The notes under the pieces: generated by a model
Seen by the model: the letters and a program-made list of their open reading frames with translations, nothing else
What the model was told of the DNA's origin: nothing
Database searches by the model: none
NCBI RefSeq assembly: GCF_000478275.1
Contig: NZ_ASJB01000090.1
Span: forward strand, 466 to 56,550
Length of the DNA stretch: 56,085 nucleotides
Reading direction: 5' to 3'
Source: Amycolatopsis orientalis DSM 40040 = KCTC 9412
GTDB lineage: Bacteria > Actinomycetota > Actinomycetes > Mycobacteriales > Pseudonocardiaceae
Translations under genes and position numbers: made by a program
Shown here: in pieces, positions 8,499 through 15,342 of the stretch
Layout: every line of letters begins with the position of its first letter
Numbering within the stretch: the stretch's first letter is position 1

Positions 8499-10004
8499 TC
8501 AGCCCTTGCCGAAGGCGGGGTTGTGCACCTCGCCGAGGTTGATGTGCACCGCCTGCTGGTCGGTGTAGAAATCGATCGAGCGGTACCCGCCCTCGTGCCC
8601 CAGTCCGGACGCCTTGACCCCGCCGAACGGCGTGCGCAGATCCCGGACGTTGTTCGAGTTGAGCCAGACCATCCCGGCTTCGACGGACTGCGCGAAGTTG
8701 TGCGCCCGCTTGAGGTCGTTGGTCCAGACATAGGCGGCCAGACCGTATTTCGTGTTGTTCGCGAGTTCGAGCGCCTCGTCCTCGCCTTCGAACGGCGTGA
8801 TCGCGACGACCGGACCGAAGATCTCCTCCTGGAAGATCCGGGCGTCCGGTTTGACGTCGGCGAACACCGTCGGCGCCACGTAGTTCCCGGTCGGGAAGCC
8901 GTCCGGGCGGCCGCCGCCGGCGACCAGCCTGCCCTCGGTCTTGCCGATCTCGATGTACTTCATGACCTTTTCGTAGTGCTCGGGGTGCACCAGCGCGCCG
9001 ACCTCGGTCGCGGGGTCCGCCGGGTCACCGACGACGACGCGTTCCGCCTGCGCGGCGTACCGCTCGACGAACTCGTCGTAGATCGCGCGTTCGACCAGGA
9101 TCCGGCTGCCCGCGGTGCAGCGTTCGCCGTTGAGGGAGAACACGCCGAAGATGGTCGCGTCGATCGCGGTCTCCAGATCGGCGTCCGCGAAGACGATGGC
9201 GGGCGACTTGCCGCCCAGTTCCATCGACAGTCCTTTGAGGAACGGCGCGGCGTTCCCGAAGATCAAGCTCCCGGTCCTGCTCTCCCCGGTGAACGAGATC
9301 AGCGGGACGTCGGGATGCTTCACGAGCGCGTCGCCGGCGTCCTCGCCGAATCCGTTGACGAGGTTGAACACGCCCGGCGGGAGTCCCGCCTCCTCGAAGA
9401 TCTCCGCCCACAGCGACGCCGAAAGCGGCGTGAACTCGGCGGGTTTGAGCACCACGGTGTTGCCGGTCGCCAGCGCCGGGGCGAGCTTCCACGACTCCAG
9501 CATGAACGGCGTGTTCCAGGGCGTGATCAGCCCGGCGACACCGATCGGCTTGCGGTTGACGTAGTTGACCTGGCGGCCGGGCACCTTGTAGGCGTCATCG
9601 GCCTGCGCGACGATCAGATCGGCGAAGAACCGGAAGTTCTCCGCGGCCCGGCGTGCCTGGCCCAGCGCCTGCGAGATCGGCAGGCCCGAGTCGAAACTCT
9701 CCAGCGCCGCCAGCCGTTCGTCGCGCGACTCGACGAGGTCGGCGATCCGGTTCAGCACCCGCGACCGTTCGCGCGGCAGCAGCTTCGGCCACGGTCCCTC
9801 GGTGAACGCCTTCCGCGCGGCGGCGACGGCGCGGTCGACGTCGGCCTTCTTCCCGGCGGCGGCCCGCACATAGACCTCGTTGGTCACCGGGTCGAGTACG
9901 TCGAAGACGGCGCCGTCGGCCGAATCGACGAGTTCGCCGCCGATGTAGTGCCGGATCCGCTCGGGGACACCGTCCGGGATCGGCCGGGGAGTAGTGCTGG
10001 TCAA
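8499..10004 (-). CDS. hpaE: 5-carboxymethyl-2-hydroxymuconate semialdehyde dehydrogenase
   Basis: 501-residue NAD-dependent aldehyde dehydrogenase that oxidises the ring-cleavage semialdehyde to 5-carboxymethyl-2-hydroxymuconate. ALDH landmarks are present: the oxyanion segment ITPWNTPFML, the glycine motif FTGESRTGS, the catalytic glutamate in MELGGKSPAIVF and the catalytic cysteine in NGERCTAGSR. The C-terminal FGGVKASGLGHEGG is typical of the HpaE/betaine-aldehyde group. The start appears to be TTG, preceded by AGGAGG at short spacing; no ATG or GTG fits better without losing the N-terminus. It begins 13 bases after the GntR gene in the same operon. Substrate is inferred from the neighbouring hpaD and hpaI. 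Confidence 0.91.
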   Translation of the reverse strand: MTSTTPRPIPDGVPERIRHYIGGELVDSADGAVFDVLDPVTNEVYVRAAAGKKADVDRAVAAARKAFTEGPWPKLLPRERSRVLNRIADLVESRDERLAALESFDSGLPISQALGQARRAAENFRFFADLIVAQADDAYKVPGRQVNYVNRKPIGVAGLITPWNTPFMLESWKLAPALATGNTVVLKPAEFTPLSASLWAEIFEEAGLPPGVFNLVNGFGEDAGDALVKHPDVPLISFTGESRTGSLIFGNAAPFLKGLSMELGGKSPAIVFADADLETAIDATIFGVFSLNGERCTAGSRILVERAIYDEFVERYAAQAERVVVGDPADPATEVGALVHPEHYEKVMKYIEIGKTEGRLVAGGGRPDGFPTGNYVAPTVFADVKPDARIFQEEIFGPVVAITPFEGEDEALELANNTKYGLAAYVWTNDLKRAHNFAQSVEAGMVWLNSNNVRDLRTPFGGVKASGLGHEGGYRSIDFYTDQQAVHINLGEVHNPAFGKG

Positions 10005-10017
10005 AAGTCCTCCTCAG

Positions 10018-10689
10018 TCAGCGGTTCGCGCGCTCTCGAGCGTCCAAAAAGGCCTGCATGGTGGCCCAGCGGTGATTGCGCGCGGCGAATTCGATGTCGA
10101 GCGGGTCGGCCTTCTCGGAGATCAGCCGGAGGATCTGTTCGTGTTCTTCGACCGAGTGGTGCGCGCGGTCGGGGACGAACGCGAAGGTGGAGTCGCGCAG
10201 TCCGGACAGCCGGGTCCAGCCCTGGTGCACCAGGTCGAGGATCTGCGGATTGGGGCAGCAGGCGAACAACAGCGAGTGGAACTGCTGGTTCAGCGCGGTG
10301 AACTCGTGCGCGTCGAAGTGGTCCAGCAGGGTGATCATCCGTTCGTTCACCCTGCGCGCCTTCGCGATGTCCTCTTCGGTCAGTCCCGGCGCGGACAGCG
10401 CGGTGGCGACCCCTTCGACCACGCCCAGGGTCTGCATGGCGTGGACGTATTCGTTCTGGTCCACCATGGCCACCCGCGCGCCGACGTTGCGCTCGAAGGT
10501 CACCAGCCGTTCGGCCTCCAGACGGCGGATCGCCTCGCGCACCGGGACGACGCTCATGTCGAGCGCGCCGGCGATCTCGGCGAGGACGAGCCGGTAGCCG
10601 GGTCCGTACTCGTGCCGGGCGATCCGCTCACGCAGCCACTCGTAGGCGAGTTCGGACTTGCTGGCCGTCTTCACTGTTTCTTCTGCCAT
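10018..10689 (-). CDS. GntR-family (FCD-type) transcriptional regulator of the hpa operon
   Basis: 223-residue regulator with an N-terminal winged helix (about 10-75, including the MSVVPVREAIRRLEAERLV recognition part) and an all-helical C-terminal FCD ligand domain (about 85-215) whose histidines usually hold a metal and carboxylate ligand. It sits inside the operon it probably controls, overlapping the upstream FAH-RraA gene by 19 bases. FCD regulators usually sense small carboxylates and repress; a pathway intermediate such as homoprotocatechuate or a downstream keto acid would be a logical inducer. Candidate binding sequences are the TCGTAT-type half-sites in the promoter region at 12185-12202 and the palindrome at 14704-14713. 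Confidence 0.88.
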   Translation of the reverse strand: MAEETVKTASKSELAYEWLRERIARHEYGPGYRLVLAEIAGALDMSVVPVREAIRRLEAERLVTFERNVGARVAMVDQNEYVHAMQTLGVVEGVATALSAPGLTEEDIAKARRVNERMITLLDHFDAHEFTALNQQFHSLLFACCPNPQILDLVHQGWTRLSGLRDSTFAFVPDRAHHSVEEHEQILRLISEKADPLDIEFAARNHRWATMQAFLDARERANR

Positions 10690-12158
10690 GCCTCATACCT
10701 TTCCCGCCACAACGGGTTCAGCGGGAAGAGCCCCTCGATCGGGCGTCCCTGTCCGACCTGCTCCGCGATCCAGGCGTCTTCGTCCTCCTGGACGAGCGTC
10801 GCGTCGACGACCTCTTCGGCCAGCGCCGGCGGGATGACGATCACGCCGTCGTCGTCGCCGACGATGATGTCGCCGGGCAGGACGGTCGCCCCGCCGCAGG
10901 AGACGGCGACGTCGGTGTCCCACGGAACGTGCTTCCGGCCGAGGACGGCGGGATGCGGGCCGTGGGAGAACACCGGGAGGCCGGTCGCGGCCACGGCGCC
11001 GAAGTCGCGGACGCCGCCGTCGGTGACCACTCCGGCCGCGCCGAGATACCGTGCCCGCAGCGCCAGGATGTCGCCGAGCGTGCCGGAACCCGCGTCGCCC
11101 CGGGCCTCGATGACGATCACCTCGCCGCTGCCGACCGAGTCGAACAGGCGCTTCTGCGCGTTGTAGCCGCCGCCGTGGGATTTGAAGAGGTCTTCGCGGT
11201 TCGGGACGAAACGCAAGGTCCGTGCCGTGCCGACGATCTTCGAGCCGGGGATGTTGGGGCGCACGCCGTCGATCGCGACGTTGTTCAGCCCGCGCTTGCG
11301 CAGCTGGGCGGACAGGCCCGCGACGGGCGCGCGCAGCAGCTTGGCCCGGAGTTCTTCGCCGAGCGCGGGAGCAGGCTCTTCCTCCTGCTCGGGGACGACG
11401 GGGGTGCCCCAGGCTTCGGCGCGCTGCTTGTCGTCGGCCTCGGGGAGGCCGCCGATGTCCGAAAAGGACCGGATCCCCTGGGTGACGGTGGTGTGGAGTC
11501 GTCCGCTGCTGACCGAGGTGCCGGGAACGTCCACTTCGACCACGACGACGTCGCCGGGGGAGACCACGGAGGATCCGGCGGGGGTGCCGGTGAGGATGAC
11601 GTCGCCGGGTTCGAGCGTGAAGTGCTGGGAGAGGTCGGAAACGAACTGCCGCAGGGGGAACAGCAGTCCGGCCGTGGTGTCCTCCTGCGCCAGGTCGCCG
11701 TTCACCCAGGTGCGGACGCGCAGGGCGGCGGGGTCGATGTCGCGAGCGTCGATGAGGCCCGGGCCGAGCGGGGTGTAGCCGTCGCCGCCCTTGGACCGGA
11801 CGTTGGAGCCCTTGTCCGCGGCGCGCAGGTCGTAGAGGCCGAAGTCGTTCGCGGCGGTGACCGCGGCGACGTGGTCCCACGCCCGCTCCGGTTTGACCCA
11901 CCGGGCCGCGGTGCCGATGACCAGGGCGATCTCGCCCTCGAAGGCCAGCAGTTCGGTGCCGGCAGGGCGTTCGACGGTGCCGCCGGACGTGCCGAGCGAG
12001 CTCGACGGCTTGAAGAAGTACGACGGGTTCGCCGGACGCCGCCCGCGCTGCTCGGCCCGTGACGCGTAGCTGAGATGGACGGCGATGATCTTGCCCGGCC
12101 GGGTCCCCAGTGGACCGGATCCGCGTCCCGATGGCGCCGATGCCTCGTATGTGCCCAT
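10671..12158 (-). CDS. Fused fumarylacetoacetate-hydrolase-like / RraA-like protein (HpaG-type function)
   Basis: 495-residue two-domain protein. The N-terminal half (about 1-235) is an FAH-fold domain: SYFFKPSSSLG, the metal motif EGEIALVIG, DFGLYDLRAADKG and GDVILTGTPAGS. This fits the opet decarboxylase/HHDD isomerase HpaG group. After an acidic EEEPAPALGEEL linker, the C-terminal half (about 270-495) is RraA-like: it carries GVVTDGGVRDF, which is the G-x-x-x-D-G-x-x-R-D type motif, and GDIIVGDDDGVIVIP. RraA-like proteins include pyruvate-forming aldolases and oxaloacetate decarboxylases. In E. coli HpaG is instead two fused FAH domains. The start chosen is ATG 12158 with AGGGG upstream, just inside the AT-rich divergent promoter. 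It heads the operon. The fold assignments are firm; the division of catalytic labour is inference. Confidence 0.86.
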   Translation of the reverse strand: MGTYEASAPSGRGSGPLGTRPGKIIAVHLSYASRAEQRGRRPANPSYFFKPSSSLGTSGGTVERPAGTELLAFEGEIALVIGTAARWVKPERAWDHVAAVTAANDFGLYDLRAADKGSNVRSKGGDGYTPLGPGLIDARDIDPAALRVRTWVNGDLAQEDTTAGLLFPLRQFVSDLSQHFTLEPGDVILTGTPAGSSVVSPGDVVVVEVDVPGTSVSSGRLHTTVTQGIRSFSDIGGLPEADDKQRAEAWGTPVVPEQEEEPAPALGEELRAKLLRAPVAGLSAQLRKRGLNNVAIDGVRPNIPGSKIVGTARTLRFVPNREDLFKSHGGGYNAQKRLFDSVGSGEVIVIEARGDAGSGTLGDILALRARYLGAAGVVTDGGVRDFGAVAATGLPVFSHGPHPAVLGRKHVPWDTDVAVSCGGATVLPGDIIVGDDDGVIVIPPALAEEVVDATLVQEDEDAWIAEQVGQGRPIEGLFPLNPLWRERYEAWQKKQ

Positions 12159-12182
12159 GTTCCCCTGAATCCTCGACCCTTG

Positions 12183-12224
12183 CTTCGTATCTAATAACGT
12201 ATATGATTCCGTGCCACAGTGGCA
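12183..12224. promoter_or_regulatory. Divergent promoter/operator region of hpa operon and importer
   Basis: A short AT-rich island (TCGTATCTAATAACGTATAT) stands out in the GC-rich gap between the fusion gene and the importer. CGTAT occurs twice (12186-12190 and 12198-12202), and TGCCACAGTGGCA at 12212-12224 is a perfect palindrome around one central base. These are probable binding sites of the operon's GntR regulator, shared by both divergent promoters. No exact -35/-10 pair is claimed. Confidence 0.5.
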
Positions 12225-12250
12225 AGGCGGCCGACGACAAAGGAGTCCAC

Positions 12251-13627
12251 GTGTCGAACCCAGCGCAGGATCAGCGCACCTCCGGCCGGACCGCTCCACC
12301 GTCCGCGGAACGGCGCCGGGTCGCGTTCGCGACCGTCGTCGGCACCACGGTCGAGTGGTACGACTTCTTCGTCTACGCGTCCGCCGCCGGTCTCGTCTTC
12401 GGCAAGCTGTTCTTCTCCGGCCTCGGGGCGAACAGCACCCTCGTCTCCTTCGCGACCGTGGGCGTGAGCTTCCTGTTCCGCCCGCTCGGCGCCTTCCTCG
12501 CCGGGCATTTCGGCGACAAGTACGGCCGTCGCGTGGTCCTGGTGCTCACCCTGATCCTGATGGGTGCGGCGACCACGCTGATCGGCGTGCTCCCGACCTT
12601 CGACCGGATCGGCGTCCTCGCGCCGGTCCTGCTGATCCTGCTGCGGGTCCTGCAGGGTGTCTCGGCGGGCGGTGAATGGGGCGGCGCCGTGCTGATGGCC
12701 GTCGAGCACGCGCCGTCGAACCGGCGGGGGCTCTTCGGTGCCTCGCCGCAGATCGGCGTCCCGCTCGGCCTGCTGCTCGCCTCCGGGGTGCTGGCGCTGA
12801 CCAGCCTGCTCGTCCCCGGCCAGGCCTTCCTCGACTGGGGCTGGCGGATCCCGTTCTTGCTCAGTGTCGGGCTGATCCTGGTCGGGCACTACGTCCGGCG
12901 CCGCGTCGAGGAGAGCCCGGTCTTCCGGGAGATCGCCGAACGCCGCGAGCGGACCCGGACCCCGATCGTGCGGCTGTTCCGTGAGCACGCGGCACTCGTC
13001 CTGGTGGCCGCGCTGGTGTTCGCGGGCAACAACGCCGTCGGCTACATGACCACCGGCGGCTACATCCAGAACTACGCGACCAACCCGAAGGGCCCGATCG
13101 GGCTCGACCGCGGTCCGGTGCTGTGGGCGGTGACCGCGTCGGCGGCGACCTGGCTGGTCTCGACCTGGGCGGCGGGCGCGGTGTCCGACCGGATCGGCAG
13201 GCGGCGCACCTACGTGCTGGGCTGGTTCGCGCAACTCGCCGGCGTCGCGGTGCTCTTCCCCTTGGTGGACAGCGGAAACATCGTGCTGCTGGCCTTGGGT
13301 TTGGTCATTCTCAGCGTGGGGCTCGGGTTCACCTACGGCCAGCAGGCGGCGTTCTACGCGGAGCTGTTCCCCGCCTCGATCCGGTTCTCCGGCGTTTCGA
13401 TCTCCTACGCGCTCGGCGCGATCCTCGGTGGCGCGTTCGCGCCGACGATCGCCACCGCGCTGGTCGGGGCGACCGGCACCTCGTGGTCCGTCGCCGCCTA
13501 CCTCGCCGGGATGACGATCATCGGCCTCGTCGCCACCTTGCTGTTGCGTGACCGGTCGGGGATCCCGCTCGGGCCGGACCACGAAACCGAGCAGGCGGTG
13601 AGCCCGCTTCGGTTCGGGAAGCGCTGA
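12251..13627 (+). CDS. MHS-type major facilitator symporter, probable hydroxyphenylacetate importer
   Basis: 458-residue 12-helix transporter of the metabolite:proton symporter (MHS) family, related to ProP and ShiA. The family signature GTTVEWYDFFVYA opens the first helix, and RPLGAFLAGHFGDKYGRR is the MFS loop 2-3 motif. The likely start is GTG 12251 with AAAGGAG ending seven bases before it; an upstream in-frame ATG would read through the promoter. It is transcribed away from the six-gene hpa operon and so probably brings in 4-hydroxyphenylacetate or a related aromatic acid, the role HpaX plays elsewhere with a different MFS type. The last 45 coding-end bases are duplicated 278 bases downstream. 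Transport substrate is inferred only from context. Confidence 0.88.
   Translation: MSNPAQDQRTSGRTAPPSAERRRVAFATVVGTTVEWYDFFVYASAAGLVFGKLFFSGLGANSTLVSFATVGVSFLFRPLGAFLAGHFGDKYGRRVVLVLTLILMGAATTLIGVLPTFDRIGVLAPVLLILLRVLQGVSAGGEWGGAVLMAVEHAPSNRRGLFGASPQIGVPLGLLLASGVLALTSLLVPGQAFLDWGWRIPFLLSVGLILVGHYVRRRVEESPVFREIAERRERTRTPIVRLFREHAALVLVAALVFAGNNAVGYMTTGGYIQNYATNPKGPIGLDRGPVLWAVTASAATWLVSTWAAGAVSDRIGRRRTYVLGWFAQLAGVAVLFPLVDSGNIVLLALGLVILSVGLGFTYGQQAAFYAELFPASIRFSGVSISYALGAILGGAFAPTIATALVGATGTSWSVAAYLAGMTIIGLVATLLLRDRSGIPLGPDHETEQAVSPLRFGKR
13574..13618. repeat. 45-bp repeat, copy 1 (3' end of importer gene)
   Basis: The 45 bases here, which code for the end of the importer, are repeated at 13852-13896 with a single mismatch (G at 13583, T at 13861). 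The two copies are in direct orientation, 278 bp apart, and bracket three intergenic hairpins. Confidence 0.9.
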
Positions 13628-13640
13628 AGGGCAAGGCAAA

Positions 13641-13700
13641 GGTGCGTCTCGTGAGTGGTAATGACGGTTCTAACCGTCATTACCACTCACGAGACGCACC
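13641..13700. repeat. Dispersed palindrome family 1, copy A (60 bp)
   Basis: Perfect inverted repeat with 29-base arms and a CT centre; the core arm is GTGAGTGGTAATGACGGTT. Shorter 46-bp versions occur at 27418, 32155 and 48237. It lies just past the importer stop and probably acts as a terminator-like hairpin; it has no T-run and no coding capacity. Confidence 0.93.
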
Positions 13701-13731
13701 TCACCACGCCGCTGCGGTTGCTCGCCCCTGT

Positions 13732-13788
13732 AGTACATGAAGGCCCCCTTCTTGTACCTAGGCGCAAGTATGGGGGCCTTCATGTACT
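13732..13788. repeat. Inverted repeat with 17-bp stem
   Basis: AGTACATGAAGGCCCCC at 13732-13748 pairs perfectly with 13772-13788 around a 23-base loop. It looks like a strong hairpin of the intergenic cluster and is unrelated in sequence to the neighbouring palindromes. Confidence 0.88.
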
Positions 13789-13824
13789 GGGCAAGGTGTG
13801 AAGGTCGAGTTTCCTCGGCTGAGC

Positions 13825-13847
13825 CGCGGGAAGGGGTCCTTCCCGCG
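13825..13847. repeat. Hairpin with 10-bp stem
   Basis: CGCGGGAAGG (13825-13834) pairs with CCTTCCCGCG (13838-13847) around a GGT loop. It directly precedes the second copy of the 45-bp repeat and belongs to the hairpin-rich gap 13628-14014, which holds no gene. Confidence 0.75.
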
Positions 13848-13851
13848 CGGC

Positions 13852-13896
13852 CCGGACCACTAAACCGAGCAGGCGGTGAGCCCGCTTCGGTTCGGG
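13852..13896. repeat. 45-bp repeat, copy 2
   Basis: Direct, non-coding copy of the importer gene's 3' end (13574-13618), 44 of 45 bases identical. It shows that the gene end was duplicated, or that the hairpin cluster between the copies was inserted with duplication. Confidence 0.9.
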
Positions 13897-13979
13897 GGCT
13901 GAAGGACGCTTTCCCCGCATGCGATGCGGGGAAAGCGCCCTTCGCCGCATGCGATGAGAGGAAAGGCCCCTTCAGCCCC
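13895..13979. repeat. Dispersed hairpin family 2, copy A (85 bp)
   Basis: Outer arms GGGGCTGAAGG (13895-13905) and CCTTCAGCCCC (13969-13979) enclose an inner hairpin GCTTTCCCCGCA/TGCGGGGAAAGC and the motif CGCATGCGATG twice. A close copy in the same orientation is at 21732-21814. It sits 35 bases past the IclR stop, so it may also end that transcript. Confidence 0.88.
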
Positions 13980-14014
13980 TGCCGGACCCTCACCAAGCCG
14001 GCCGTCCGTGACGC

Positions 14015-14704
14015 TCATCCGCCGAGAGCGTCACGGACGGCCTTCGCCGCCGCCTTGAGCCGCTCCGCGAGTTCGGCGGGGGTGTGCGGGCTGGACAGAT
14101 AGACCACCGCGAGCGCGGCGGGGTTGTGCCCACGCAGGGGGAGGGGCACGGCGACGGCGCTGAGGTTCTCGATCACCTCGCCATGGCTGTCCGCGTAGCC
14201 GCGGGCGGCCACTTCACGCACGTCCACCGGCCAGTCCTCCGACGGCAGCTGGGAAAGGATCGCGCGGCCAGGGGCGCCCGCGGTGAAGGGATGCCTGGAT
14301 CCCGGGCGCTGAGCGACGGACGCGACGGCGTGCCGGGGTTCCACGCTGACCAGGGTCACGCACTCTTCACGGTCCAGCACCGCCACGAAACAGGTCATGC
14401 CGAGTTCGTTCGCGACCGCGGTCAGCTCGGGCAGCGCGGCGGCCTGCAGATCGTGTTTGATCCCCGCCGCGAGCGCGGCCAGTCGTGCGCCGAGTTCGTA
14501 TTTCCCGGCGGGTTCCCGGGTCACCAGGCCGTGGTCTTCGAGTGTGCGGATGAGCCGGTACGCGATCGACCGGTGCACGCCGAGCCGTTCGGCGATCTCG
14601 TCGACACTGAGCGCTTCTTGGGCGTCGGCAAGGACTTCGAGGACGCGGATGCCGCGGCTGAGTGTCTGGGACGCACTCGCGGTCTTGCGGGAGTCCGAAA
14701 CCAT
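14015..14704 (-). CDS. IclR-family transcriptional regulator of hpaBC
   Basis: 229-residue regulator with an N-terminal winged helix (about 12-75: SVDEIAERLGVHRSIAYRLI) and the IclR effector domain (about 80-225: GMTCFVAVLDREECVTLVS, FTAGAPGRAIL, AVAVPLPL). It is divergent from the flavin reductase and hydroxylase genes, with start codons 59 bases apart, so it very likely controls them. Effectors of this family are commonly aromatic acids (PobR, PcaU, HpaA-like roles are known from other systems). The perfect inverted repeat CTGTTC-7-GAACAG at 14736-14754 and TCGTATACGA at 14704-14713, which overlaps its own start, are candidate operators. Activator or repressor role cannot be told from sequence. 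Confidence 0.9.
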   Translation of the reverse strand: MVSDSRKTASASQTLSRGIRVLEVLADAQEALSVDEIAERLGVHRSIAYRLIRTLEDHGLVTREPAGKYELGARLAALAAGIKHDLQAAALPELTAVANELGMTCFVAVLDREECVTLVSVEPRHAVASVAQRPGSRHPFTAGAPGRAILSQLPSEDWPVDVREVAARGYADSHGEVIENLSAVAVPLPLRGHNPAALAVVYLSSPHTPAELAERLKAAAKAVRDALGG

Positions 14705-14754
14705 CGTATACGATCCATTTCGATAGTTGAACTGTCTGTTCGATTATAGAACAG
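14704..14754. promoter_or_regulatory. Divergent operator region between IclR gene and hpaC
   Basis: Two symmetric elements fill this AT-rich gap: the 10-bp palindrome TCGTATACGA (14704-14713) and CTGTTC GATTATA GAACAG (14736-14754). The second lies directly before the hpaC ribosome site and is the better IclR candidate; the first shares the TCGTAT half-site with the GntR-linked promoter at 12185. Confidence 0.6.
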
Positions 14755-14763
14755 GAACCGACG

Positions 14764-15312
14764 ATGATGTCTCGCGAGTTCAGTTTTCCGCCGGGTTCGA
14801 ACCTCTACCGGCCTCCCGCGCAGTTCTTCCGCGGCTGTCTCGGCCGGTTCGCCACGGGCGTCGCGGTGGTGACCTTCGACGCCACCATGGCCGACGGGAC
14901 GGTGAAGCGGCACGGGCTGACGGTGAACTCCTTCACCGCGGTCTCTCTGGATCCGCCGCTCGTACTCGTTTCCATCCAGCGCACGGTGAAGAGCCATGAC
15001 CTGCTCGAAGGATGCCCGTTCGCGGTCAACGTCCTCGGCGCCGAACAGCGGGCGCTGGCGATGAACTTCGCCGGACGGCCGACTCCGGAAGGCGGTCCGG
15101 TCTGGGTCGAAGGCGGGCACGCGCCAAGGCTCGGCGGTGTCCTCAGCTGGTTCGACTGCACGCCGTGGGCCGCTTACGACGGTGGCGACCACACCCTGTT
15201 CCTCGGCGAGGTGCGGGAGTTCGACTACCGCTCCGGCGACGCGCTGGGCTTCGTCGACGGGCAGTTCTCGACGATCCACGAATCCGCGCAAGGCCACGAA
15301 TCCCTGTTCTGA
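14764..15312 (+). CDS. hpaC: Flavin reductase component of 4-hydroxyphenylacetate 3-monooxygenase
   Basis: 182-residue short-chain flavin reductase. It would use NAD(P)H to reduce FAD or FMN and hand it to the hydroxylase encoded next. The flavin-reductase fold is recognised by RGCLGRFATGVAVVTF, HGLTVNSFTAVSLDPPLVLVS, PFAVNVLGAEQRALAMNFAG and the C-terminal DYRSGDALGF region. Two adjacent ATGs (14764, 14767) follow AGGAA. The gene lies 30 bases before hpaB, a standard two-component pair. The reductase family also serves other flavin monooxygenases, so its name depends on the adjacent hpaB. Confidence 0.9.
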   Translation: MMSREFSFPPGSNLYRPPAQFFRGCLGRFATGVAVVTFDATMADGTVKRHGLTVNSFTAVSLDPPLVLVSIQRTVKSHDLLEGCPFAVNVLGAEQRALAMNFAGRPTPEGGPVWVEGGHAPRLGGVLSWFDCTPWAAYDGGDHTLFLGEVREFDYRSGDALGFVDGQFSTIHESAQGHESLF

Positions 15313-15342
15313 CCACGACGTCCACCCGAGAAGGAGCACGAC

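Noticed and set aside
6643..10301. Long plus-strand frames (6643-8445 and 8442-10301) opposite the hpa operon
   Set aside because: Antisense shadows of hpaH, hpaD and hpaE produced by G/C third-position bias; no recognisable domains.
13641..13700. Palindrome as the end of an insertion sequence
   Set aside because: No transposase or second end is found near any copy; it is a compact stand-alone element.
13641..13979. CRISPR array or riboswitch in the hairpin cluster
   Set aside because: The hairpins are of different sequence, have no regular spacers, lie downstream of genes, and no cas gene is present.
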